Below are positions 9,108 through 17,023 of a DNA stretch of 64,000 nt, piece after piece; within the stretch, counting starts at the first letter, position 1, and each line of letters starts with the position of its first letter. Source of the DNA: Dyadobacter sp. CY345 (lineage in GTDB: Bacteria; Bacteroidota; Bacteroidia; Cytophagales; Spirosomataceae); NCBI RefSeq assembly GCF_021502725.1, contig NZ_JAKFFS010000002.1, positions 1 to 64,000 of the forward strand. The letters run 5' to 3'. A program made the position numbers and the translations under genes. The notes below the pieces were generated by a model, which ran no database searches, was not told where the DNA came from, and worked only from the letters and a program-made list of their open reading frames with translations.

Positions 9108-9142
9108 AAAATAAGGCTACCCGCTAGGGCAGCCTTATTTTT
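9108..9142. terminator. strong hairpin terminator
   Basis: An 11-bp arm AAAATAAGGCT pairs with AGCCTTATTTT, with CCC/GGG stacked inside after one mismatch. It lies 18 nt downstream of the hpf stop on the minus strand and is followed there by T-rich sequence. Confidence 0.85.
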
Positions 9143-9159
9143 GTTTTACCTATATGATT

Positions 9160-9537
9160 TTATTCTTCTATGTCCTCCGTTATGGCAGCCACTTCGTCCG
9201 CCTGTAAAACTCCATCCATTATTTTTGGAGCCCTTGCCTTGTTCCGCTTGTCTTTAAACTTTTTTACCTGCATTTTTAAGGTATCAATCGCTAAATCAGT
9301 CGCCTCTTCAAACGTTGTCCCTTGTTCCCTCACAAACATTGTTCCACCGGGGACGTATATTTTTACTTCAAGAAGTTTAGTATGTAACTTGGCGTTGTCA
9401 CTCTTGTCCAATTTAAGAAATACTTCACCGCTTGTGATCTTATCGTAAAAAGTATCGAGTTTATCCATTTTTTGTTGAATAAATGTCAACAATTTTGGGT
9501 CAGCGTCGAAGTGAATTGCTTGCATTTGCAGTCTCAT
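9160..9537 (-). CDS. hpf: ribosome hibernation promoting factor (HPF/RaiA family)
   Basis: HPF binds the decoding centre of idle 30S subunits and drives or stabilises inactive ribosomes in stationary phase. The protein has the family pattern: an N-terminal strand (MQAIHFDADPKLLTFIQQKMDKLDTFYD), the mid segment GEVFLKLDKSD, then the long helix FEEATDLAIDTLKMQVKKFKDKRN. At 125 residues it is close to the short form, with a modest acidic tail and no dimerising long-HPF domain. I chose ATG 9537 (MRLQMQAIHF). A GTG two codons earlier is also in frame but gives no family-like residues. Confidence 0.9.
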   Translation of the reverse strand: MRLQMQAIHFDADPKLLTFIQQKMDKLDTFYDKITSGEVFLKLDKSDNAKLHTKLLEVKIYVPGGTMFVREQGTTFEEATDLAIDTLKMQVKKFKDKRNKARAPKIMDGVLQADEVAAITEDIEE

Positions 9538-9766
9538 AAGCACTTAAGTTTTATGGTAAAACATTACTTCCAACCGGGCCTTGAAAATTCTCTTGGTTAC
9601 TAAAGCGGCTCGCATCTCACGTTGCAAATTCCAAACCGCCCTTTCCTCCCAAAAGATTTCGAAGACTTACGGTATACTAAATAAAGAGAAAGATTACCGT
9701 AATGTCAAGCGAATGTTAAGGATTTGTATAAAAACTTTTTTGCTTCAATAAATTGGCAAGATCCTC

Positions 9767-10069
9767 TCAGGCTTCCTCTAAAAGTGTCCTGAAAGAGACA
9801 TATTGACCGTTAAATTTTTCATGATGGCGCTCTTGCAAATCTGCCTGGAACTCGGTCTGGTATGCCATGAAATCTTCCATGGTTCGGAAAATAAACTGGT
9901 TTGTGTAGGTCGCGCCTTCGTTTTCGATTTCCGTAAGAAGCCTTAACAACTTTGTTTCAACCGGCAGCCCAGTGGCCATAATGGCCGGAATATGCGCTTC
10001 CTTCATATATTTTAACCAATCTTTTTCAGCGGCGTGGCTGATATTCACAGTGATATTAAAAAGGATCAT
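9767..10069 (-). CDS. DUF4286 family protein
   Basis: This 100-residue cytosolic protein begins MILFNITVNI and continues EKDWLKYMKEAHIPAIMATG. It has the ferredoxin-like strand-helix pattern of DUF4286, a dimeric alpha+beta barrel-like family found mainly in Bacteroidota. The function of the family is unknown. The 220-nt gap between it and hpf shows no tRNA or clear ORF. The gap upstream (10070-10221) holds the promoter of the divergent membrane-protein gene. Confidence 0.8.
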   Translation of the reverse strand: MILFNITVNISHAAEKDWLKYMKEAHIPAIMATGLPVETKLLRLLTEIENEGATYTNQFIFRTMEDFMAYQTEFQADLQERHHEKFNGQYVSFRTLLEEA

Positions 10070-10157
10070 GTTTTATTTATTTCAATTTGAAAACTTACGC
10101 AAATATCGCGCTTTAAATATTAATCGTTAACTATTATCATTTCAGTTACATCAATTG

Positions 10158-10188
10158 TTGTGATATGCTCAATTCGCAATTACCTTTG
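10158..10188 (+). promoter_or_regulatory. Bacteroidota-type promoter (TTG-N20-TACCTTTG)
   Basis: TTG at 10158-10160 and TACCTTTG at 10181-10188 are 20 nt apart. This exactly matches the TTG / TAnnTTTG consensus of Bacteroidota housekeeping promoters. The start codon of the next gene lies 33 nt after the -7 box. Confidence 0.65.
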
Positions 10189-10221
10189 CAGGCGTACGAT
10201 TCACCATAACCCGTTTTACAT

Positions 10222-10641
10222 ATGAACGCTCTTATACGTGCCCATTCGGGCTTACGTTATGTTGTCCTAGGATTATTGATTGCAGCTGTTATAATCGCTT
10301 ACTCAAACTGGCAGAATAACAAACAAGGCGACAGCAAAGTTTATTTATTCGCTCTGATTGCCACTCATACGCAATTGCTGATTGGCTTGGTGCTTTATAC
10401 GATGAGCCCTTTGGTGAATTTTGGAGAGATCAGTAACAAGGTCATACGATTCTATACGATCGAGCACGTTTTCATGATGGTAATCGCTATCGTCCTTATT
10501 ACAGTAGGACGCGTTCGCTCAAAAAAATTAGCGGGCGCCGACAAACATCGTACTGTTCTTTACTTTTACGGAATGGCATTAATCATTATTTTGGCAGCTA
10601 TTCCTTGGCCTTTCAGGAACCTGGGAGCAGCATGGTTCTGA
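10222..10641 (+). CDS. four-helix inner-membrane protein, cytochrome b561-like
   Basis: This 139-residue protein has four predicted membrane helices: about residues 12-29, 41-60, 79-97 and 115-132. It carries histidines at H8, H49 and H81, in AHSGLRY, THTQLLIG and EHVFMM. The family is annotated in Bacteroidota as cytochrome b-like. Paired helix histidines would allow heme binding, but this is not shown. It has a consensus promoter and stands alone. An imperfect inverted repeat starts directly after its stop codon and separates it from the convergent cysM. Confidence 0.65.
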   Translation: MNALIRAHSGLRYVVLGLLIAAVIIAYSNWQNNKQGDSKVYLFALIATHTQLLIGLVLYTMSPLVNFGEISNKVIRFYTIEHVFMMVIAIVLITVGRVRSKKLAGADKHRTVLYFYGMALIIILAAIPWPFRNLGAAWF

Positions 10642-10642
10642 T

Positions 10643-10760
10643 CTGGCAATCGGCTTTCGGCGGTCGGCCATCGACTGCCCGCTGGAAGTCGTTGTATTTG
10701 ACAGGTTTAGCTTAAAGTCTCCATAAGAAAGCCGAAAGCTGATTGCTGACTGCCGATAGC
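10643..10760. repeat. REP-like imperfect inverted repeat
   Basis: GGCAATCGGCTTTCGGC at about 10645-10661 and GCCGAAAGCTGATTGC at about 10731-10746 are near-perfect complements. Both arms also contain GACTGCC/GCCGAT-type sub-words. The element fills the whole gap between two convergent stop codons (10641 and 10761). It is richer in GC than its flanks, as expected of a dispersed palindromic intergenic element. It may also terminate both transcripts. Confidence 0.6.
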
Positions 10761-11633
10761 TTACCCAAACAAATCACTTGAAAGATATCGGTCGCCCCGA
10801 TCGCAGATTATAAATACGATTGTTCCGGATTCGAGTTCTTTTGCCAGCTCAACAGCAGCCCAGGCGGCTCCTCCACTACTCATTCCAGCAAAAATTGCCT
10901 CTTCTTTTGCTAAACGCCGCGTCATGAAAGTGGCATCTTCCTGAGTCACCTCAATTACTCGGTCAACACGATTTCTATCAAATATTTTTGGAAGATATTC
11001 CTCCGGCCATTTACGGATTCCAGGGATACTCGAACCATCTGTTGGCTGGCATCCAACAATCTGGATATTTTCATTCTGTTCCTTTAAATAGCGGGAAACG
11101 CCCATGATGGTCCCGGTTGTACCCATTGAAGAGACAAAGTGCGTTACTTCCTTATTGGTATCACGTAATATTTCAGGGCCGGTCGTATTATAATGTGCCT
11201 TCCAATTATCAGGATTTGCAAACTGGTTCAGCATAAAAAAATCACCATTTTTGGCTTTTTCTTCTGCGTAATCACGAGACTCTTCCATCGTGTCAATTAA
11301 TGTCACTTTCGCGCCGAAAGCTTCCATAATCAAAACACGTTCCCTGGTTGAATTTTTAGGCATAACCAGTTCTATTTCAATAGCAAATAATCGGGCGATC
11401 ATTGCCAATGCAATACCAGTATTACCACTCGTGGCCTCAATTAACTTTGTACCAGACTTAATCTCACCACGATCCAAAGCGCCCTTAATCATACTGTAAG
11501 CAGCGCGGTCTTTTACACTGCCGCCAGGATTATTTCCTTCTAATTTACCGTAAAGTTTAACGTTTGGATTCGGATTGATACGGTTTAATTCTACCAATGG
11601 AGTATTGCCTACTAAATCAAGAAGTGCGGACAT
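10761..11633 (-). CDS. cysM: O-phosphoserine/O-acetylserine sulfhydrylase (cysteine synthase B)
   Basis: This 290-residue PLP enzyme makes cysteine from O-acetylserine and sulfide or thiosulfate. The PLP lysine is K41 in NNPGGSVKDRAAY. The phosphate loop reads SMGTTGTIMGVSRYLK, and the substrate loop is EATSGNTGIALAM. The segment GSSIPGIRKWPEEYLPKIF is the hallmark that separates CysM from CysK. The length fits CysM (about 290-300). It is probably monocistronic, with 171 nt of gene-free sequence before the next gene. Confidence 0.93.
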   Translation of the reverse strand: MSALLDLVGNTPLVELNRINPNPNVKLYGKLEGNNPGGSVKDRAAYSMIKGALDRGEIKSGTKLIEATSGNTGIALAMIARLFAIEIELVMPKNSTRERVLIMEAFGAKVTLIDTMEESRDYAEEKAKNGDFFMLNQFANPDNWKAHYNTTGPEILRDTNKEVTHFVSSMGTTGTIMGVSRYLKEQNENIQIVGCQPTDGSSIPGIRKWPEEYLPKIFDRNRVDRVIEVTQEDATFMTRRLAKEEAIFAGMSSGGAAWAAVELAKELESGTIVFIICDRGDRYLSSDLFG

Positions 11634-11804
11634 GAAGTAAATTATAAAATGTGATGTGAATTTGTAATGTCATTTTATAAACAAACAACATCGCACAGCA
11701 ACATTCAGGTTCATCTCGAACCGATTATGTGAAAGACAGAAATAATAAATTTTGATCACAACCATATTTGTCTGATAGACTTAATTGATTGCAAAGGTAA
11801 TGGT

Positions 11805-13013
11805 TTATTGGTATTTAGGAGTTGTGAAGAATGCCAAAGTTCCAAGCAAAAACGTAGTGATAGACGAAGAATGTGTCCCGCCGATTATAGGAATCAGCTG
11901 TACATCTGTAGCACCTCTTTTTTTCATGGCCGCTTCTGCATTAACTGAATTAAAATAAAACACCAGCGGATCCGCATCACCGTGAAATAGCCGGGTAGGC
12001 GTATTAGGCTTCCAGTCATAAACATCGTTATCACCAATTGCTGCGATAAAGCCGGTATCGGTTCCAGTATTTATTGCTGTTTTGAAAGAGTCGTTTAATA
12101 TGGTATTAAAACTGACATTAATCGGATTTTCGATACCAAGTCGCTCTATCTGAGCAGCATAAGGATCCTTAAAATAATATGTTTTTGGCTTGTTGAGTTT
12201 GTAGATTCTGTCGTAAGTAAGCATAACCCATAGATACAAAGAGTTATAAGAAGCCACATCATTGACAGAGCTGTTAATGACATATTTCATAAATGCCGTT
12301 TTATCATAAGCACCGGCACCGCAGCTAGATGCTTTCAGATTAAATTCAGATGAAGCTTCCTCCTCAATTTTTTTCTGTAAACACATGGTTGCATATCCGC
12401 CTTCTGAATATCCTGCTACATATAATTTTTCATTCCATTTCACATCCGTCTGTTGTTTCAAAAGTTCTTTTGCGGCTCGTAACATATCCAACGTTGAGGA
12501 TGCAAGGCTTGCACGATGTTCGTATGGATGAGGTAAATCTTTCGATGCACCGTAGCCAATATAGTCGGGATAGGAAATGATATAGCCAATAGAGCCAAAA
12601 ACTGAACCAAATGTTGCAGCTTCTGAACCGTCCTTGAAATTTGAGGGTGCAGCATCATCAGATGTTATAGTGCCATGCTGGACACTAATCATAGAGACCG
12701 GTTGATCGGTTACGGGCATTAAAATGGCACCAGAAGCGATGATGTCAGACCCATCAGTATTCTTGGTTTTATAAGTAATCTTGTAAACTTTAATATCATT
12801 TTTAACATAGAATGCCAAAAGAGGATTGATTTTCAGAATATCGTCTCTTGTAGAATTTTTAATGAATGTACTTGATACTAAATATTTATTTTCCTCAGAT
12901 GGTGCTGGGTCAACAGGATTATCGTTGTCGCTGCAAGCGGTCAGAAGAAGTAAACTCCAGATTAAAAGCGCCCAGCTTTTACGAAAGAGAAATGTAGAAA
13001 TGTGTTTTTTCAT
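11805..13013 (-). CDS. exported lipoprotein lipase/esterase, alpha/beta-hydrolase fold
   Basis: This protein of about 402 residues starts MKKHISTFLF at ATG 13013; an in-frame TTG six codons upstream is less likely. A hydrophobic signal ends in the lipobox LLTACSDN, so it is predicted to be a lipoprotein, followed by a Ser/Pro-rich linker. The catalytic core shows the nucleophile elbow GYSEGGYAT, an acidic residue in HGDADPLVFY and the histidine in IGGTHSSS near the end. This resembles secretory lipase (LIP-type) enzymes and similar prolyl-tripeptidyl-like hydrolases. The substrate is not known. A terminator from the upstream hydrolase separates the two genes. Confidence 0.8.
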   Translation of the reverse strand: MKKHISTFLFRKSWALLIWSLLLLTACSDNDNPVDPAPSEENKYLVSSTFIKNSTRDDILKINPLLAFYVKNDIKVYKITYKTKNTDGSDIIASGAILMPVTDQPVSMISVQHGTITSDDAAPSNFKDGSEAATFGSVFGSIGYIISYPDYIGYGASKDLPHPYEHRASLASSTLDMLRAAKELLKQQTDVKWNEKLYVAGYSEGGYATMCLQKKIEEEASSEFNLKASSCGAGAYDKTAFMKYVINSSVNDVASYNSLYLWVMLTYDRIYKLNKPKTYYFKDPYAAQIERLGIENPINVSFNTILNDSFKTAINTGTDTGFIAAIGDNDVYDWKPNTPTRLFHGDADPLVFYFNSVNAEAAMKKRGATDVQLIPIIGGTHSSSITTFLLGTLAFFTTPKYQ

Positions 13014-13025
13014 ACCGTTATAAGG

Positions 13026-13070
13026 AAACAAGTCAGTGTTCTGTCTGAGATAACGAACACTGACTTGTTT
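13026..13070. terminator. 16-bp perfect hairpin terminator
   Basis: AAACAAGTCAGTGTTC (13026-13041) pairs perfectly with GAACACTGACTTGTTT (13055-13070). It lies 30 nt after the stop of the minus-strand hydrolase and just before the start of the next gene. Confidence 0.75.
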
Positions 13071-13099
13071 TTGATAAAGATAATCTGATTTTCTGATAA

Positions 13100-13831
13100 T
13101 TATATTTTATCCATATACCAACTTATCATTCGGGCAGATGCGTCAGGTCTTTCCACCATTCCCATGTGACCAGCTTCGGCCAGAATAAATGGATAACTTT
13201 GTTTCGGATATTCTGAAAGGCTGATGCAACTTTCAAAAGGAATCAGTTTGTCCTGCATACCGATAATGAACAAAACAGGAAAAGGCATCGCAGCTAAAAC
13301 GGCTGTACGATCAGGTCTTTCACGCATTGCGTTAAGTCCTGTGATCAATGCTTCGGCGGGAAGTTTTCCATAACGCTCGATATGCTCTTTTATCTTGTTC
13401 GGATAAAGTTCTTTGAACCTGTCTCCATATAAGTTTGCAGCCATATTTTTTAAAAACATTTCTGTTCCGTAATTCCGGAGCATATCGATGGTCTGGTTGC
13501 GCTGATGTTTTTTGGATTCGTCATCGGCGTAAGCAGTGGAATGAAACAGTCCAAAACCTTCGAGCATTTCCGGATACTTTTCAGCAAAGGCCAGAGCGAT
13601 ATAACCACCCATCGAGTGGCCGATCAGTGTACATTTCTCTATTACCGCTGTCGTAAGAAATCGATGTAATTCATCAGCATATTCTTCAACTGTATGGCAA
13701 AAAGTGAAGAGGGAAATATTTGGTCTGATGACCGTGTAATATTCATTTATCAAAGCATCAATATTATCCCAAATTGCATCATCAACGCCATGGCCATGCA
13801 GTAATACAAGTGTCTTTCTGTGTAGATTCAT
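13100..13831 (-). CDS. alpha/beta-fold hydrolase
   Basis: This 243-residue cytosolic hydrolase has a complete triad. The oxyanion region is LLHGHGVDDAIW (residues 9-20). The nucleophile elbow is GHSMGGYIAL at about 71-80. The acid is in IGMQDKLIPFE at about 195-205, and the histidine is in EAGHMGMVERP near residue 224. This is the general esterase/lyase/BioH-like family, and the substrate cannot be named. It shows no signal peptide, unlike the downstream lipoprotein hydrolase, and the two are separated by a terminator. Confidence 0.83.
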   Translation of the reverse strand: MNLHRKTLVLLHGHGVDDAIWDNIDALINEYYTVIRPNISLFTFCHTVEEYADELHRFLTTAVIEKCTLIGHSMGGYIALAFAEKYPEMLEGFGLFHSTAYADDESKKHQRNQTIDMLRNYGTEMFLKNMAANLYGDRFKELYPNKIKEHIERYGKLPAEALITGLNAMRERPDRTAVLAAMPFPVLFIIGMQDKLIPFESCISLSEYPKQSYPFILAEAGHMGMVERPDASARMISWYMDKI

Positions 13832-13976
13832 AGCAGTTTACTCTTAAAGGTTGAGTTATTCTTTGGTTAAATATACATAAACCGAGAGTAAAATCAGCTT
13901 TTGATCAGGAATTCATTGTAAATTAATGGAGACTTAATGTTGGAAGTAGTGGGGGAAATAGAGACAAGACAAAATT

Positions 13977-14306
13977 TTAACTCAATTGATTATCCTGTAA
14001 AAGCTGAATCAAAAAACTATCTGAAATGGCATTTTGTTCAGATTTGTCGTAGATAGAAAGTAACGTTACGGTTTCCTTTGAAATTTTAACGCAAGTGATG
14101 ATTCTTCACCCGCCGGATTTTCCTTTGTTTTTTGAGGAAATAGCCATTCGGATTTTATAGCAATCTTTTCCAAGCAAAATACCTTGATATGGATCTTCTT
14201 CAAGTTCTTTGATAAGTTTTTTTAAATCAGTTAGAAGTGATGGGTACTTTTTCAAAAGTTTTTTTAACTCCTTATCAAAGTTTTTAACAGTGAAAATTTT
14301 AAACAT
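13977..14306 (-). pseudogene. RelE/ParE-family toxin interrupted by an in-frame TGA
   Basis: The intact part is 66 codons (14306 down to 14106). It encodes the N-terminal RelE-like fold, FKIFTVKNFDKELKKLLKKY and then DCYKIRMAISSKNKGKSGG. Family members continue SGG-A-R-V-I-T. Here the next codon is TGA (14106-14108), after which the same frame resumes RIITCVKISKETVTLLSIYD and runs to a TAA at 13977-13979. The restored length is 109 codons, normal for the family. No frameshift is needed, so a single nonsense substitution explains the break. The lost part carries the final strands and the usual catalytic tail. The gene overlaps its antitoxin by 1 nt. Sequencing error is the main alternative. 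Confidence 0.8.
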
Positions 14307-14542
14307 TAGTTTTCGACTTCGTTTAGCAGAAACTGTATGGGGCGTGATGTAATTAACCCCTTATCTACCATCTCCATTTCCTGAAAACCAGCTTTAATAT
14401 TTTCCCAAGTTTCTTTCTGTTCTGACGAAAGACCGTCGTTTGCCTTTGCCGATTCTTCAATTTCTACAAAATCTAATGCACGAACTAGCTTCATGAAAAA
14501 AGCAAATTGACTTTCAGGAACGTTTAGAATTACTTGTTTCAT
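14306..14542 (-). CDS. antitoxin of a RelE-type module
   Basis: This 78-residue protein begins MKQVILNVPESQFAFFMKLV and continues RALDFVEIEES. It is a short antitoxin type common in Bacteroidota, with an N-terminal strand for DNA binding or dimerisation and a C-terminal helix (TWENIKAGFQEMEMVDKG) that would wrap the toxin. Its TAA stop shares one base with the toxin ATG (TAATG overlap). This is the classic antitoxin-first, coupled order. It appears intact even though the toxin carries a stop codon. Autoregulation is usual for such modules, but I see no clear operator. Confidence 0.75.
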   Translation of the reverse strand: MKQVILNVPESQFAFFMKLVRALDFVEIEESAKANDGLSSEQKETWENIKAGFQEMEMVDKGLITSRPIQFLLNEVEN

Positions 14543-14617
14543 AATATGATTGAAAAGTTATTCAAATAAAAATTTCTGTGGATCGAAAGATACATCAATT
14601 TAAACCAGATAATTAAT

Positions 14618-16327
14618 CTATTTGTTCAGCTTCGCCATTTCTTCTTCGCGCAAAGCCCTGCGTAATATTTTACCTACGTTTGTCTTAGGCAACTCTGTAC
14701 GGAACTCGATTTTCTTTGGACATTTATAAGGCGTAAGATTTTCTTTACAGTATGCTTTTACCTGCTCCTCAGTAAGTTCAGGGTCTTTTTTTACGATAAA
14801 AAGTTTGACCAGTTCTCCGGATTTCTCATCAGGAATCCCGACACAGGCCACTTCCAAAACTCCCGGGCATTGTGCCACGACATCTTCTAGTTCATTTGGA
14901 TAAACGTTGAATCCGGAAACCAGGATCATATCCTTTTTTCGGTCCACAATTTTAAAATAGCCGTTAGCATCTTCATATCCTAAATCTCCGGTTTTGAACC
15001 AGCGCATTCCGTCTTGTTCAAAAATAACCTGAGCGGTTTCTTCCGGCCGGTTGAAGTATCCGAGCATAACCTGCGGGCCTGCCGCGCATATTTCACCTAC
15101 TTCACCAAGATCTGCCCACGAACCATCTTCGCGTAAAATTCGCATGGCTGTGCTGGGCCAGGGAATACCAATTGTCCCGATACGATTTTCACCTACGAGC
15201 AAATTGGAAGACAAAACAGGTGAAGTTTCAGAAAGTCCATAACCCTCGGTCGCTGCACATCCTGTTGATGCCAGCCATTTTTCTGCCACAATTTTTTGCA
15301 GCGCCATACCTCCTGCGGAAGTTGCTTTTAACTCACTGAAATCAACTTCGCTGAATTTTGGATTGTTCATCAGGCCATTAAACATCGTGTTAACGCCTGT
15401 GAAAACATTTATTTTATATTTTTTCAGATCTGAAATAAATGCGTTCATATCCCTTGGATTAGTTATCAGAACGTTCATTGCTCCAATTTTTATTCCGGAC
15501 AAAGCGTTGACTGTTAATGCATAAACGTGATATAATGGAAGTGCAGCTACGAAAATTGGCACTTCCATATTCGTCATGATCGGTTTGAGCCAGGCATTAT
15601 TTGCTTCCACATTTGCAATGAGATTACGATGCGTCAGTAGCGCGCCTTTTGACACACCCGTAGTTCCGCCAGTATATTGGATAAATGCAATGTCGATATT
15701 GGAGACAACCGGTTTTTGATATTCCAGACTTGAACCTATTGAAAGCGCCTCTGCAAAGGGAACGGCTTTCGGGATATGATAAGCCGGTACCATTTTCTTG
15801 ACATATTTAACTACTGCGTTGACTATAACCTTTTTTGGGAAACCCAGTAAGTCGCCAATTTGTGTGATGATAATATGTTCAATTTCAGTATTATTAACTA
15901 TTTTTTCGAGGTGTGAAGCAAAGTTTGCAAGAATTACGACGGCTTTAACACCTGAATCTTTGAACTGGTGCTGCATTTCCCGTGGCGTATAAAGCGGATT
16001 CGTATTTACAACGACCAGTCCTGCTCGTAATGCACCGAACATCGCCACCGGATATTGCAATAGATTTGGCATTTGGATAGCAATCCTGTCACCTTTTTTT
16101 AAACCCAGACCTTGCAGGTAAGCTGCGAAATTCCGAGAAAGCTCATCTAATTTTCCAAAGCTGAGCTCTTTACCCATGTTTGCATATGCAGACCTATCCT
16201 TGAATAACCTGAAACCGGTTTCCAGCATTTCAATGAGTGAGGAATACGCATCAGGATCGATTTCGTATGGCACTCCTGGCGTATAAAATTTTAGCCAGGG
16301 ATATGTTTCTTTGGATATGGCAATCAT
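14618..16327 (-). CDS. fadD: long-chain fatty acid-CoA ligase
   Basis: This 569-residue AMP-forming acyl-CoA synthetase activates long-chain fatty acids for beta-oxidation or lipid synthesis. The P-loop is IQYTGGTTGVSKG (residues 216-228). The second AMP motif is GYGLSETSPVL. The FACS signature region is WFKTGDLGYEDANGYFKIVDRKKDMI, split around residue 440. The C-terminal catalytic lysine is in NVGKILRRAL. The length and order match FadD. It is transcribed in the same direction as the preceding GNAT gene but separated by about 145 nt, so it probably has its own promoter. Confidence 0.93.
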   Translation of the reverse strand: MIAISKETYPWLKFYTPGVPYEIDPDAYSSLIEMLETGFRLFKDRSAYANMGKELSFGKLDELSRNFAAYLQGLGLKKGDRIAIQMPNLLQYPVAMFGALRAGLVVVNTNPLYTPREMQHQFKDSGVKAVVILANFASHLEKIVNNTEIEHIIITQIGDLLGFPKKVIVNAVVKYVKKMVPAYHIPKAVPFAEALSIGSSLEYQKPVVSNIDIAFIQYTGGTTGVSKGALLTHRNLIANVEANNAWLKPIMTNMEVPIFVAALPLYHVYALTVNALSGIKIGAMNVLITNPRDMNAFISDLKKYKINVFTGVNTMFNGLMNNPKFSEVDFSELKATSAGGMALQKIVAEKWLASTGCAATEGYGLSETSPVLSSNLLVGENRIGTIGIPWPSTAMRILREDGSWADLGEVGEICAAGPQVMLGYFNRPEETAQVIFEQDGMRWFKTGDLGYEDANGYFKIVDRKKDMILVSGFNVYPNELEDVVAQCPGVLEVACVGIPDEKSGELVKLFIVKKDPELTEEQVKAYCKENLTPYKCPKKIEFRTELPKTNVGKILRRALREEEMAKLNK

Positions 16328-16473
16328 GGGTTCTGTCGCAAAAAGTTGATGATGTCGCTTTCAGGATTTTAAGTTAAACAATTGACACAAATTAATATTG
16401 AATCTGTCCAATTTATTTTCTTGATCATTTAAACGAAAAACATACGACAAGGTAATACAAAGCAACAAATTGT

Positions 16474-16983
16474 TTATCTCTTCGAAATTTCCCATCGCCA
16501 GAGTGGGCCTTCGTCCGGATCTTTTACATCCTCAGTTCTTACAAAACCTAGCTTTTCCAGGATATGTCCGGAAGCGTTTTCTTCGGCCAGCGTATGCGCA
16601 ACTACCTTTAATACTCCACTTTGTGAAAAAGCATGTTCCAAAAGTGCACGGGCTGTTTCAGTACCAAGACCCATGGTGCGATGTGATGGCGTTATTTCAT
16701 AACCAATTTCTACCATTCCATTAGAATCCGGTTCGCCTTTGTAGCCGCAGGAGCCAATTAATATGTTATCCTGTTTGTATATAATTAAATAAACCCACCA
16801 AAGGCGAAGAGGTGGGTGTGCCTTCCAACGATGATAGGAAGGCGTAAAAGTATCACGGAATTCAGTCCATTTTTTTGGAACATTTACACCCATGACACGA
16901 CCAAGGACATTGTTGCCCATTCTTATCGCATCAAAAAGTGTGTCGTCGCACGGAACAATATCTAAACGAGGGCTTTGAAGCAT
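16474..16983 (-). CDS. GNAT-family N-acetyltransferase (RimJ/RimL-like)
   Basis: This 169-residue acetyltransferase begins MLQSPRLDIVPCDD. It has the acetyl-CoA binding motif A near SHRTMGLGTETARALLEHAF (about residues 107-126) and the C-terminal strand-helix VKVVAHTLAEENASGHILEKLGFV that is typical of RimJ/RimL relatives acting on protein N-termini or small amines. The start ATG is at 16983. It lies 40 nt downstream of the coiled-coil membrane protein gene in the same direction and might be the last gene of that run. The substrate is unknown. Confidence 0.82.
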   Translation of the reverse strand: MLQSPRLDIVPCDDTLFDAIRMGNNVLGRVMGVNVPKKWTEFRDTFTPSYHRWKAHPPLRLWWVYLIIYKQDNILIGSCGYKGEPDSNGMVEIGYEITPSHRTMGLGTETARALLEHAFSQSGVLKVVAHTLAEENASGHILEKLGFVRTEDVKDPDEGPLWRWEISKR

Positions 16984-17023
16984 TTTAAAGTTAAATTGTC
17001 AAATCAAAGCCGAATTTACAAAA

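Noticed and set aside
13977-14105. Independent small gene after the toxin TGA
   Set aside because: No start codon or spacing; the reading frame continues the toxin family pattern directly.
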